In this document: positions 8,173 through 16,978 of the stretch, one piece after another
How the letters are laid out: each line of letters starts with the position of its first letter
How positions within the stretch are numbered: position 1 is the stretch's first letter
The notes under the pieces: generated by a model
What the model was told of the DNA's origin: nothing
What the model saw: the letters and a program-made list of their open reading frames with translations, nothing else
Databases searched by the model: none
Made by a program: the position numbers and the translations under genes
NCBI RefSeq assembly: GCF_009766105.1
Contig: NZ_LMUH01000018.1
Location: forward strand, 22,403-86,402
DNA length: 64,000 nt
Source of the DNA: Granulicella sp. S156
Lineage (GTDB): Bacteria > Acidobacteriota > Terriglobia > Terriglobales > Acidobacteriaceae
Direction: 5' to 3'

Positions 8173-9711
8173 TTATTCTGGGTTGGTTGTCTGTACGCCG
8201 ATCGCATCGCCTGAGACGACCAGGTTCACGCGGCGGTTCTGCGCGCGACCCGCGGCCGTGCCGTTGTCCGCTACGGGTTTGTTCTTGCCGTAGCCGGTAG
8301 CCGTTACATTGGCTGCGGGAACGCCGTTCTGCACCAGGAAGTCGTGCACGGCGTTGGCGCGGTTCTCGCTCAGCTTCTGGTTGTACTCATCGCCGCCGAC
8401 CGAGTCCGTATAGCCCTCGACCTGCACCTTCAGCCCCGGATAGATCTGCAGGATCGTCGCGACCTTCGCGAGGCTCACCTGGGTTCCGGGCTTCAGCGTG
8501 TACTTCGCGGTATCGAAGAGCACATCGCTCATGTTGACGATCAAGCCACGCGCGCTCTCACTGGTTGCGAGTACGGAGTTCAACTGTGCGCGCAGTTTCT
8601 CGCGCACAGCAGAAGCATCTTCCTGGCTCTTCTGGGCACTGTGTTGAGCCTCAGCCGCTTCAGCACGAGCGTTGGCTGCATCGGCCTCAGCACGAGCTTT
8701 CGCTGCCGCTGCTGCTTCAGCCTGTGCCTGTGCGTTGGCTGCTGCGACCTGCGACTGGGCCGCATCGGCCTGCGCCTGTTCCTTGTCCGCACGCTCCTGC
8801 TGCTGGCGCTCAGTCGCCTGTTTGCGCAGAGACGAGATGCGGGCATCCTCGGCCTTCTGCACCGCTTCGCGAGCGTAGGTGATCTCCATCTTCTCGTCGC
8901 GATGCTTGGAGCCATCCATGTTGTCCGCGTTCTGCAAATCGGTGGTTACGTCCTGCATGATGTCGGGAGCATACTTGTCCGCGCCATACATGCGGGCGAT
9001 GCGAGCCGCGTTGTGCGCCTCGTACAGCTCAAGCGGAGCGTGCTCGTTGCGCGTGATGGGATTGAAGACCGACTTCGAGCCTTCGGTGGCGGCATAGAGG
9101 CCGCGTGGCAGCAGCGAGTAGTGCACGTTTACGTGCTCCAGTACGCCCTGCGTCTTATCGCTGAAGACATTCTGTAGAACGATGACGTCGCTCGGCATGG
9201 AGACCGAGAAGTACGGCTCAGCCGTCACGATCAAGCCGAACGATTGCAGAGAAGTCGTAACCTCGATGTTGTTCTTGGTTCCTGCGGGCAGCACTTCACC
9301 GAGGTTCTGCGGGCGGCCATCGGCGGAGATCGCCCACAGCACGTAGGTCAGATACTCAGCCCCGAATCCATTGGCTGGAGTGAGGCCTTTGAACTCAGCC
9401 GAGATGTGCAGCCCGCCGCGTTCACTGGTTACCTTAGCTTCGCCCTTCGCTCCGGGCAGAAGATTCGTGCCGTCGAAGTTGATGTGCGTCGAGCCACTGC
9501 GATGGAAGTAGTTCACGGCGTCGAGATCGTGTTCTACGACCTTGACGTGGAATACATAGGTGCCATCCGGTCCATGTGCGGTGACCTCGCCTGTGCGAGC
9601 TCCCGGCGCTAACGTGGTTGGATTAGGCTCTTGCGCTGCCGCGCCAAGGCACATAGCTGCCAGAATCGCTGCGGATGAAACTACACTTGTAACCTGCTTC
9701 TTGCTGAGCAT
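8173..9711 (-). CDS. OmpA-family protein with alanine-rich coiled coil
   Basis: 512 residues from the ATG at 9709-9711 (AAGGAG, spacing 8). A signal peptide (VVSSAAILAAMCLGAAAQ) is followed by an unassigned beta-rich domain (about 30-255), a long Ala/Gln/Glu/Arg coiled coil (about 265-375, containing QAQAEAAAAAKARAEADA), then a C-terminal OmpA peptidoglycan-binding domain (about 385-500) with the diagnostic block VEGYTDSVGGDEYNQKLSENRA. It probably tethers the outer membrane or a periplasmic complex to peptidoglycan. The coiled coil may span the periplasm. Monocistronic, with its own terminator. Confidence 0.9.
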   Translation of the reverse strand: MLSKKQVTSVVSSAAILAAMCLGAAAQEPNPTTLAPGARTGEVTAHGPDGTYVFHVKVVEHDLDAVNYFHRSGSTHINFDGTNLLPGAKGEAKVTSERGGLHISAEFKGLTPANGFGAEYLTYVLWAISADGRPQNLGEVLPAGTKNNIEVTTSLQSFGLIVTAEPYFSVSMPSDVIVLQNVFSDKTQGVLEHVNVHYSLLPRGLYAATEGSKSVFNPITRNEHAPLELYEAHNAARIARMYGADKYAPDIMQDVTTDLQNADNMDGSKHRDEKMEITYAREAVQKAEDARISSLRKQATERQQQERADKEQAQADAAQSQVAAANAQAQAEAAAAAKARAEADAANARAEAAEAQHSAQKSQEDASAVREKLRAQLNSVLATSESARGLIVNMSDVLFDTAKYTLKPGTQVSLAKVATILQIYPGLKVQVEGYTDSVGGDEYNQKLSENRANAVHDFLVQNGVPAANVTATGYGKNKPVADNGTAAGRAQNRRVNLVVSGDAIGVQTTNPE

Positions 9712-9872
9712 TGTCCCGTTCTCCTTGCTGACTGGCCGCTGCAGAACGCAACGGCACTTAAGGCGATAAAGCGCCACAACAAGGTCGGATGCCCGACTTA
9801 GAACAAAAGGTATCCGGAAAATAAATGTCTAAATCAGGCAACCAAAGGGGTTTATGTAAGGGTTGTCTGGCC

Positions 9873-10253
9873 TTAGATGGCATCTGAAGATGCGTGCGGC
9901 TCAGTCAGCGTGCATTTCCAGGCCCACCATATCAGGGGTAGCTGTAGCGGAAGCCGGAGCCAGATAGCCCAGAGCGGGATGTTCGGATACAGCTCTGGGT
10001 GTTGTGCCATCCAAATGTTTGCGGGCATCACGGCGACGAGTAGTAGGACAATGCCCCAGGCTGCAATACGACGCGTCTGCGGTAGAAGAACGCCGATACC
10101 GCCGGCGATCTCGGCGCCCCCGCTGATCAGTACGAGTTCGTGGTGCGCGGGCAGATAGCTGGGCATGATGCTTTCGTACAGCCGCGTCACGACAAAGTGG
10201 CCCGTGCCCGCCACGATGTAGAACACGCCCATCACGATTCGACCGATACGCAT
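9873..10253 (-). CDS. DoxX-like small membrane protein
   Basis: 126 residues, four membrane segments. The start at ATG 10251-10253 is supported by AGGA about 10 bases upstream. The first helix reads VMGVFYIVAGTGHFV and the second contains ISGGAEIAGGIGVLLP, which matches the DoxX/DUF4345-like family (a conserved Glu within a Gly-rich helix 2). Family members are inner-membrane proteins linked loosely to redox or thiosulfate metabolism; no role can be fixed here. It follows the DUF2383 gene on the same strand but a large hairpin separates them. Confidence 0.82.
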   Translation of the reverse strand: MRIGRIVMGVFYIVAGTGHFVVTRLYESIMPSYLPAHHELVLISGGAEIAGGIGVLLPQTRRIAAWGIVLLLVAVMPANIWMAQHPELYPNIPLWAIWLRLPLQLPLIWWAWKCTLTEPHASSDAI

Positions 10254-10271
10254 TGAGTCCGATCCTAAAGC

Positions 10272-10322
10272 AAGGTCCCTGCCTGTTTGCGGCGCATCGC
10301 GTTGCAAGCAGGCAGGGACCTT
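10272..10322 (-). terminator. Large hairpin between the DUF2383 and DoxX genes
   Basis: 14-bp perfect outer stem (AAGGTCCCTGCCTG at 10272-10285, complement at 10309-10322) with a partly pairing interior. It lies downstream of the DUF2383 gene and just before the DoxX start, so it is either a terminator or part of the DoxX leader. Confidence 0.65.
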
Positions 10323-10368
10323 TATCAAGACGACTTCCACGGCAGGGTCGAGGCCCCACCCTTACGAA

Positions 10369-10848
10369 CTACTTCACCACCAGCGCGTCCCGGTGATTCC
10401 GCACATAGTCGTGCGAACCCAGTACGTGATCCTGCTGCTCTACCAGCAGGGACCGGACCGGCAGCGGCAACTCATGTTCCAGCGCGTCCTTATAGGCACG
10501 TACCGCTTCATCTTCGCCCTGCTCCGCTGTTTCGAGCAGGGCATGATCGCCACCACCCAGCTTGGCCTTCAGGCCGCCCCACGCGCGGTGTATCGCTGCG
10601 GATACGGTGCCTGATTCCTTCACATCCGCCATACCTGCCCGGTGCAACTCGTTTTCAATCTCAGCGCGGAAGTTTGCCCGTTTCAAGCTTTCGGCGAGGA
10701 AGTAACGCTTCAGGTTCGCGTCCTTCAGATGCTCGCCGATCTCGGCAAAACCCTTCTGCCCATCCTGCAGAGACTTGATCACGTCCAAAAGGACGCTCTC
10801 GGTCTCCTGGTTCTTAACCGATCCATCCACAGTGTTTGTGTTCGACAT
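10369..10848 (-). CDS. PA2169-type four-helix-bundle protein (DUF2383, ferritin-like)
   Basis: 159 residues. All-helical, with the family order SVLLDVIKSLQDGQKGF, AEHLKDANLKRYF-like helix, RANFRAEIENELH, then GGLKAKLGGGDHALLETAEQGEDEAVRAYKDAL and a closing helix containing QQDHVLGSHDYVRNHRD. Glu and His placed at helix positions fit the ferritin-like diiron bundle of DUF2383 proteins, which are stress induced in other bacteria. Start ATG 10846-10848 is preferred to the TTG/ATG at 10860 because of GAGGGC upstream. Soluble, probably cytoplasmic. Confidence 0.85.
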   Translation of the reverse strand: MSNTNTVDGSVKNQETESVLLDVIKSLQDGQKGFAEIGEHLKDANLKRYFLAESLKRANFRAEIENELHRAGMADVKESGTVSAAIHRAWGGLKAKLGGGDHALLETAEQGEDEAVRAYKDALEHELPLPVRSLLVEQQDHVLGSHDYVRNHRDALVVK

Positions 10849-10968
10849 AATGGCCCTCATTCTTTAGTAGGCAACGATCGGGGTCTGCCGGCTGTGCGCG
10901 ATTCTCCTGCACCGGCAGCAAGCGAGAGAAATCGCGAAAATCCCGCTCCCCCAACCGCCGCAACTGAA

Positions 10969-11002
10969 GGGAATGCGCTCCCTCGCGGAGTTGCGCATTC
11001 CC
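10969..11002 (-). terminator. Terminator downstream of the alginate-lyase-like gene
   Basis: GGGAATGCGC (10969-10978) pairs with GCGCATTCCC (10993-11002), plus an inner TCC/GGA. It sits between the stop of the lyase-like gene and the start of the DUF2383 gene on the minus strand. Confidence 0.6.
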
Positions 11003-11060
11003 ACTTCTCACAAACTAGATGCAGAGCGTGCCCCCCGCGTTAGCTCGTCGTCGACATTCC

Positions 11061-11137
11061 AAAAAATAACGCTCCGAAAATAACGCTCCAAGATGCGTGG
11101 GTTCAAAGATGCGTGGGCTCAAGGCTGCGTGGGATGA
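11061..11137. repeat. Two short tandem repeats at the end of the lyase-like gene
   Basis: AAAATAACGCTCC occurs twice (about 11063-11075 and 11077-11089), followed at once by three near copies of AAGATGCGTGGGTTC (from 11090, 11105 and 11121). The last copy overlaps the stop region of the minus-strand gene at 11119. Confidence 0.7.
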
Positions 11138-12216
11138 ATGGCGACCGCAGCAAACAACAACTGCCATGGCTGCGGGCCGTGGCCGCCGTGGGTAATGCTT
11201 TGTTGCGCAACCGCAGCGTAATGAGGATCGAGCAACGCTGCCAGCGTAAGCGTCTGCACCCCGGCAGCGGGGTCCCATTCCCCGGAGTAGCCTGTTTCAC
11301 CGGCCTTGTCGCGTGCGGCGTCGAAGGCAACCTGCGAGTGGACGAACTCCTCATGCTTCTTGTCCCCGATGGCGTAAGGCACCAGCCAGTCGACGGCGTG
11401 AGCAATATTCTTGCCGTCGGCGCCCTCGTGGAACCAATTCTCGCCGTGCACCTTTGCCGCCAACGCCGCCATCTGGAGTGGGTCGAGATCGTAGACCACA
11501 TAGTGCAGGGCATCGCGTTCATAGAAGTCTTGGACCGACCCGTCGGAGCGAATATTGCGCTTCACCTGTTCGCGAAAGACCTGCGCGGCACGCGCCTCAA
11601 GACTGGGATCCCCTGTCTCATAGGCGGCCATGACCGCCAGCTTCACCCGATGGCTCGACCAGTTCCTCAGATCCTTCTCGCCGTTGCGCTCCATCCACTC
11701 GATGTATCCGACAGCCATCGACTGCCAGAGAGTTGAAGCCTGCGCCTCTGTCTTCGGCGAGAGATCGCCTCGGGTAAGGTCGTAGGCCATCATGAGCTGG
11801 TCCATGTTGGTCTCGTCGATGGGATTGAAGCTCGCGTGATAGATCGCGGTCCAGGCCGAGAGATAGCGGTCTTCCGCTGCGAGAAACTTCTTGTCTCCGC
11901 TCAGGCGATAGGCGAGCCCGAGTGCCAGCATGGCGGACCAATCTCTCTCGGCGGCAAGGCTTTCGTCACGGATGCCCTGATGCGGAAGGGTCCCCTCGGT
12001 GTGGATACGGGCCATGGGGTGTGGCGTTTCGTTGACGAACTCCTCCGCCGTTTGCAAAACCTTGCGGCCTGCCTCTGTCCCCGCCTGAGTGTGAAGCTTC
12101 GCCGCGCTTTCGGACGAGAAGATCGCCCAGCCCGTGGGCGGGGTTGCCGCGAGTGCCTGGGCGGTCACGACGCCACCGAAGAAGATTGCCAAGCCAAGAT
12201 TCCTACCCTTACCCAT
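11119..12216 (-). CDS. Alginate-lyase-family protein (PL5-like, exported)
   Basis: 365 residues from ATG 12214-12216 (AGGAGG, 6-base spacing). Signal peptide: NLGLAIFFGGVVTAQALA. The mature part is an alpha/alpha barrel with WSSHRVKLAV and DGSVQDFYERDALHYVVYDLDPLQ, the two blocks that carry the Asn/His/Arg/Tyr active-site residues in the Pfam alginate lyase family (PL5 AlgL). It should act in the periplasm on an acidic polysaccharide; whether the substrate is alginate or another uronate polymer cannot be decided. No other polysaccharide genes surround it. Reading upstream to 12414 is possible but lacks coding character. Confidence 0.82.
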   Translation of the reverse strand: MGKGRNLGLAIFFGGVVTAQALAATPPTGWAIFSSESAAKLHTQAGTEAGRKVLQTAEEFVNETPHPMARIHTEGTLPHQGIRDESLAAERDWSAMLALGLAYRLSGDKKFLAAEDRYLSAWTAIYHASFNPIDETNMDQLMMAYDLTRGDLSPKTEAQASTLWQSMAVGYIEWMERNGEKDLRNWSSHRVKLAVMAAYETGDPSLEARAAQVFREQVKRNIRSDGSVQDFYERDALHYVVYDLDPLQMAALAAKVHGENWFHEGADGKNIAHAVDWLVPYAIGDKKHEEFVHSQVAFDAARDKAGETGYSGEWDPAAGVQTLTLAALLDPHYAAVAQQSITHGGHGPQPWQLLFAAVAIHPTQP

Positions 12217-12419
12217 CGCCAGCCTCCTGCCGAACGCTACCATCCTACCCATCCGCAGGTACCCGTCACCACTATGGTTCCACCCCCCACAGATCCGCAC
12301 CGCACAGCCTGCTATGGAACAATAAAAAGTGCTCTGATGGTTCCCGGTCTCGTTGTTCTCGTTCCTGCAGCCGAGGTCTGGCACCGACAGGCGAACGTGA
12401 TCGTGTGCGTCCATTCCCT

Positions 12420-15182
12420 ATGAAGCCTCAGAGACTCGTATACTCGCCTACTCGCAGCCGCCGCCTCAACGAGATGTTGGGTCTCGTCGTCCTGGTCGCT
12501 GCCGGCCTCTTTCTCCTCTCGCTCATTACCTATACGCCGACCGACCCCTCGTTCAACACCGTCAGCGGAGCCACGGGGCCACATGCGGCTCACAACTGGA
12601 CCGGCTTGATCGGAGCGTATATCTCCGACCTGCTGCTGCAGACGCTGGGCGTTGCCGTCTTCTTTGTTCCGCTGATGCTGATCCGCCTGGGCCTCTCCTG
12701 GATGAAGTCGCGGGCCGTCGGCTCGACCAAGACCAAGATGTTCGGATTGGCGTTGTGGCTTATCTTCGCTCCCGCAGCCATCGCACTGCTGCCCGGCCAT
12801 CCGCTCTGGAAACATACACTACCCCTCTCCGGAGTGTTGGGCGGCATGATTGGCGACACCCTCGTCCGCTTCGTGAATCTGCCCGGAGCCCTGCTTCTCT
12901 CTACGCTGATGGTCGCGCTCTCGGTTTACCTGACGACCACCTTCATGTTCACAAACGCGAGCGAGTGGTTTGCCTCGCACTTTGCGTTTATCCGCAATGC
13001 CCGGGAGCGTTACGCCGCATGGAAGGATCGCCGCAAGGAGAAAGAGGCCGACCAGGTTATCCACGCGTATGAGACCAAGCGTGAGCGGGCCGCGGCAAAG
13101 GCTCGCAGCCGCACGCAGAAGCCCGCCACGAGTGAAAACCCGAAGGCCATCCCTACTAGCCAACCGGCCAGCACCTCTCTGCTCTCAAGCTTCCTGGGGT
13201 GGTTCGGCAGGCGCAAAAACTATGATGACCTCGCCGAGGACCCGCGCGACCGCGCCGACTTTGCCGCAGAGTCGCCCTCGATGTGGCAGACCATGCCGCG
13301 CACTATGGTGGACGAAGTTTCCCTGAGCGGTCTGAGCGCGGCCGCCGCCGCCGCGGCGCCCTATGCCGCACAACTTGCCGCCGCCGCTGTGCCTCTGCGC
13401 ACAGCCGGCAGCGAATCCGAACTTCCCTTCGCCCGCAACAAGCCCAGCATCCCCCCCCCCGCACAGGACGATGGCTGGCTGGATGCCCCTGAACGCAGCG
13501 CGCCAAAAACCGTGCTTTCGCCTGCGCCTTCGCTCGCCACATTCGACATCCCTGAGCCGCCGCCGGCACGCGTTCCAACGCCGAGGCCGCAGCTGGTGCA
13601 GCCAACCCCGCCAGCGATGCCCTCTCCGATGCAGGACATCGCCGCGCAGAACATCGCTTTCGGCAAGCGTGCCGATGCGGACATCCGCGCCGTTGCGATG
13701 ACCACCAAGTCGATCCGCGGCTACAAGCTGCCGCCAAGCTCCCTGCTGTATCGCAGCGAAGAGCATGCCCAGGTGCGCGAGGACGAACTACGCCAGGAGG
13801 CTCGCACGCTGGTAGAAAAGTGCGCCGAGTTCGGCGTCGACGGCAAGGTCGAGCAGATCAATCCCGGCCCCGTGGTTACAACCTTCGAGTTCCGCCCCGA
13901 CGCTGGAGTAAAGTACTCGCGCGTTACCGGGCTGGCCGACGATCTCTGCCTCGCCATGGCGGCCGAGTCCATTCTCATCGAGCGCATGCCAGGCAAGTCC
14001 ACCGTCGGCATCCAGGTACCAAATCACAATCGCGAAACCATCTGGCTGCGCGATGTGGTCGAGTGCGAGAGCTTCGCGCAGTCGAAGTCGAGGCTGCCGG
14101 TTGCATTGGGCAAAGACATCAGCGGTCGCATCGTTACCGGCGACTTGGCTTCGATGCCGCACGTGCTCATCGCCGGCTCGACCGGCTCCGGTAAATCGGT
14201 TGCGATCAACGCCATGATCATGAGCGTGCTCTTCAAGAGCACGCCCGAGCAGGTGCGCATGATCCTCGTCGACCCCAAGCGCGTCGAGCTCGGCATGTAC
14301 GAGGGCATTCCGCATCTCTTCACGCCGATCATCACCGAGGCCAAACTCGCAGCCAACGCGCTTAGAAACGCCGTGCGTGAGATGGAGCGGCGCCTGAAGT
14401 TGCTCGCCGCCAATCATGTGCGCAACATCGATCAGTTCAACAAACTGTTCGAGCACGGCAGCGAGTACCTCTTCGAGGACGTGAACCAGGAGCCGTTGCC
14501 CTACATCATGATCATCATCGACGAACTCGCCGATCTGATGATGCTGGACCGTGCCAACGTCGAAGAGGCCATAACCAGGCTGGCGCAGATGGCGCGTGCC
14601 GTCGGCATCCATCTCGTGCTTGCCACGCAGCGGCCGAGCGTGGATGTCATCACCGGCCTGATCAAGGCCAACGTCCCAACGCGTATGAGCTTCCGCCTGG
14701 CAACCAAGGTCGACTCGCGCACCATCATCGACTCCAACGGCGCGGAGAGCCTGTTGGGACGCGGCGATATGCTCTTTCTGCCGCCGGGCACCTCGCGCCT
14801 GCAGCGCGTGCACGCGCCGTTCGTCACGGAGAAAGAGATCTCCGCCGTCACCGAATTCTGGAAGGCACAGGGCACTGCCGAGTACGTTGAAGGCTTCCTC
14901 GAAGGGCCGAAGGACGACAAGGGCAATCCTGAAGGTGGAAGCGCGAACGATGGCGAAGACAACGATGTCATGTTCGACGACGCAGTCCGCCTGGTCTTCG
15001 AGTTCGGCAAGGCTTCGACCTCGCTGCTACAGCGCAGGCTCCGCATCGGCTACGGCCGCGCGGCGCACCTGATTGACATGATGGAGCGCGACGGCCTGGT
15101 AGGTCCAGCCGATGGATCGAAGCCACGCGAGATTCTCAAGTCGCCCAGTTATTTTGCCGAGGTGGATGCGGCGACACGGTAA
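12420..15182 (+). CDS. ftsK: DNA translocase FtsK
   Basis: 920 residues if translation starts at ATG 12420. N-terminal domain with four membrane helices (about 20-200), then a charged, Pro/Ala-rich linker (about 200-440), and the ATPase motor. Walker A GSTGSGKS lies near residue 585, Walker B IIIDELADLMM near 697, the ATQRPSVDVITG block near 735, and the winged-helix gamma domain (about 848-910) ends the protein. It pumps DNA through the septum, resolving chromosome dimers with XerCD and anchoring divisome proteins. There is no clear ribosome site before ATG 12420; ATG 12471 is an alternative. The linker contains a run of ten C bases (13451-13460). Confidence 0.95.
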   Translation: MKPQRLVYSPTRSRRLNEMLGLVVLVAAGLFLLSLITYTPTDPSFNTVSGATGPHAAHNWTGLIGAYISDLLLQTLGVAVFFVPLMLIRLGLSWMKSRAVGSTKTKMFGLALWLIFAPAAIALLPGHPLWKHTLPLSGVLGGMIGDTLVRFVNLPGALLLSTLMVALSVYLTTTFMFTNASEWFASHFAFIRNARERYAAWKDRRKEKEADQVIHAYETKRERAAAKARSRTQKPATSENPKAIPTSQPASTSLLSSFLGWFGRRKNYDDLAEDPRDRADFAAESPSMWQTMPRTMVDEVSLSGLSAAAAAAAPYAAQLAAAAVPLRTAGSESELPFARNKPSIPPPAQDDGWLDAPERSAPKTVLSPAPSLATFDIPEPPPARVPTPRPQLVQPTPPAMPSPMQDIAAQNIAFGKRADADIRAVAMTTKSIRGYKLPPSSLLYRSEEHAQVREDELRQEARTLVEKCAEFGVDGKVEQINPGPVVTTFEFRPDAGVKYSRVTGLADDLCLAMAAESILIERMPGKSTVGIQVPNHNRETIWLRDVVECESFAQSKSRLPVALGKDISGRIVTGDLASMPHVLIAGSTGSGKSVAINAMIMSVLFKSTPEQVRMILVDPKRVELGMYEGIPHLFTPIITEAKLAANALRNAVREMERRLKLLAANHVRNIDQFNKLFEHGSEYLFEDVNQEPLPYIMIIIDELADLMMLDRANVEEAITRLAQMARAVGIHLVLATQRPSVDVITGLIKANVPTRMSFRLATKVDSRTIIDSNGAESLLGRGDMLFLPPGTSRLQRVHAPFVTEKEISAVTEFWKAQGTAEYVEGFLEGPKDDKGNPEGGSANDGEDNDVMFDDAVRLVFEFGKASTSLLQRRLRIGYGRAAHLIDMMERDGLVGPADGSKPREILKSPSYFAEVDAATR
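13451..13460 (+). other. Ten-base poly-C tract inside ftsK
   Basis: Ten consecutive C bases encode the end of an Ile codon and three Pro codons in the linker of FtsK, upstream of the motor domain. A one-base slip would remove the translocase. Confidence 0.9.
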
Positions 15183-15232
15183 GTATCGAAACCGCGGAAG
15201 AGCCGCGGAACCGGGTGGCCCATCTCATAGGT

Positions 15233-16060
15233 CTACTTTTGGTTTGTTGTCGACGAACTCATTGGCCCCGATTTGCCAGAGAGCGTTTGAATGACATCCG
15301 TACGCACTGTTTCGTAACTTGGTTCGCCGTCGCTGTAGAACTTGATGGTTCCATGCGTCTGCGTAAGATTGCCATTCGGCAGCGTCTTTATCGCACTGTA
15401 TGAGTCGAGCGAAAAACTGCGCTTGCCCTCTGCCGCTTCCTTCGGATGAGCTTTTGCAAAGGAGGTTTGGTCGACGTCATCCGATTCGCAGGCTATCCAG
15501 CTATCGGCCTTTCGTTCGCTATCGACATGGGCAAAGTTGTACTTCGTATGGAACTTGCCCAGGAGTGGATCGTATTCGTGAACAACATAACGCTGCCCAT
15601 TTACATAGAAGGTATCGATGGCATCCGTGCCCTGGGCAGCCAATCCGGGTTTATGCTCGGCACGTGCCTCCGCAATAAGCGCGCGCTCAACCTCAAAATC
15701 CTTCCAACGCTCCTGCTCTGCATAAAGGAGCACAAGATTGACATGAGCACTCCACGTGCCGGGATCCAGTGCCAGCACCGAGCGATACATCTTCTCGGCC
15801 TCGGCATAATGTTTTAGCCCCAGTTCCGCGTTGCCCTCGAGAAACATGGCCTCAGCATCTTTCGGGTTGTCCTTCAGAACGTTTTCGAAGAACTGCTGTG
15901 CGCTCGCATAATCCTCTTTTCCTAGCGCGGCTTTTCCGACAGCGAGTGGGTCGACCGTTGCTGTTCCTGTAGTTGATTGAGCAAATGCTACGGGCTCGAG
16001 CAGTCCAAAAGCCGCTATCACACACACGCTGCTAACCGCCTGGAATATCCAGCCTCGCAT
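15233..16060 (-). CDS. Exported TPR protein with an unassigned C-terminal domain (paralogue B)
   Basis: 275 residues from ATG 16058-16060 (AAGGAGG upstream). Signal peptide ending VAFAQ, then two to three TPR-like helices pairs (about 35-125: ASAQQFFENVLKDNPKDAEAMFLEGNAEL...). The C-terminal part contains the block NGQRYVVHEYDPLLGKFHTKYNFAHV. The same block, slightly changed, occurs in the upstream neighbour at 16117-16914, so these are tandem paralogues, with 56 bases between them. No known enzymatic motif. Probably periplasmic, perhaps a protein-binding scaffold. Confidence 0.78.
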   Translation of the reverse strand: MRGWIFQAVSSVCVIAAFGLLEPVAFAQSTTGTATVDPLAVGKAALGKEDYASAQQFFENVLKDNPKDAEAMFLEGNAELGLKHYAEAEKMYRSVLALDPGTWSAHVNLVLLYAEQERWKDFEVERALIAEARAEHKPGLAAQGTDAIDTFYVNGQRYVVHEYDPLLGKFHTKYNFAHVDSERKADSWIACESDDVDQTSFAKAHPKEAAEGKRSFSLDSYSAIKTLPNGNLTQTHGTIKFYSDGEPSYETVRTDVIQTLSGKSGPMSSSTTNQK

Positions 16061-16116
16061 AGACCTTCCCTCCTTGATCCAGACCATCGTAAAACCAAAA
16101 GTGTTCGCGACTCTAT

Positions 16117-16914
16117 CTATTTATCGGCTGGTTTTGTGGCAATCGATCTGCGCAGCCAGCGCAACACATCCGCACGCACCCGCTCGTAGCTCGGCTCGCC
16201 AGAGGCGTAGCGTGCCACTGTGCCGTGGGCTTTGCCGGTGTACCAGTTGAGCGCGAAGTCTTTTATGACCACAGCGCCGGGGTCGGTACCGATGCGGACA
16301 TCGCCGGTTGTGAGCGCCCTCTGCGCGGCTTCGGCGGATTCCAGCGAGATGTACTCTTCGGCTTTGCCGTCGGGTGAAAAGTGCTCGAAGTTGTAGCGGG
16401 TCAGCGAACGTCCGACAGGCTCGAAGTACTCCCGCACAATCCAGCGCTGGCCGCGGACCATAAAGCCGTCGATCACGTCACTCTCGCGGGCGGTAATGCC
16501 CGGTGCGCCGCGCTGGCGAGCCCCGCGCAGCAGCGCACGCTCACGATCGAACTCGTCCCACCGGTCCAACGCGGCTTCGACGACTACCAGGTTCTTGTGC
16601 GCGCTCCACATCTCCGGCTGCACGGCGACGACGCGCCGGTACTGCAGTTCGGCCGCCTCATACTCATGCAGTCCAAGCTCTGCATCGGCCAGCCCGATTT
16701 GACCTTCGATACTGTCGGGATGCTCCAGCAGGAACCCCGCAAACGTCGTCTTAGCCTGAAAGAACTGCTTCGCTGCCAGGGCACGTTTGCCTTCGACAAT
16801 CGCGTTCCGCGACGGCACTGGACTCGCCTGCGCTGTCATAGGCGTGGGAACCGCAAACGTTCCCGCCATCATCAACGCGACCACAACCCGGCAAACACCC
16901 TGCATGCTTCTCAT
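16117..16914 (-). CDS. Exported TPR protein with an unassigned C-terminal domain (paralogue A)
   Basis: 265 residues; signal peptide VVVALMMAGTFAVPTPMTAQ. TPR-like region (about 38-125: AKTTFAGFLLEHPDSIEGQIGLADAELGL...), then the shared block RGQRWIVREYFEPVGRSLTRYNFEHF and a final segment (HGTVARYASGEPSYERVRADVLRWL) that matches HGTIKFYSDGEPSYETVRTDVIQ in paralogue B. The conserved C-terminal domain is therefore about 120 residues long. It is upstream of paralogue B and downstream of the DUF3999 gene on the same strand. Confidence 0.78.
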   Translation of the reverse strand: MRSMQGVCRVVVALMMAGTFAVPTPMTAQASPVPSRNAIVEGKRALAAKQFFQAKTTFAGFLLEHPDSIEGQIGLADAELGLHEYEAAELQYRRVVAVQPEMWSAHKNLVVVEAALDRWDEFDRERALLRGARQRGAPGITARESDVIDGFMVRGQRWIVREYFEPVGRSLTRYNFEHFSPDGKAEEYISLESAEAAQRALTTGDVRIGTDPGAVVIKDFALNWYTGKAHGTVARYASGEPSYERVRADVLRWLRRSIATKPADK

Positions 16915-16978
16915 CCCTCATTCGAATGACTCTGTGCACGGCCACTGGTGAGCGGCGGTGTTGAGTCTATTGATCTTC

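Noticed and set aside
8344-9177. 277-codon frame opposite the OmpA gene
   Set aside because: Lies over the coiled-coil and OmpA domain; Leu/Arg-rich artefact.
11061-11137. Possible CRISPR array
   Set aside because: Units are 13-16 bases with no spacers and no cas genes nearby.
13788-14813. 341-codon antisense frame over ftsK
   Set aside because: It opposes the conserved FtsK motor domain and is rich in Asp, His and Arg as expected for a shadow.
15192-15208. CCGCGG repeat as an ftsK terminator
   Set aside because: Only a 6-bp self-complementary stem with no T run; too weak to call.
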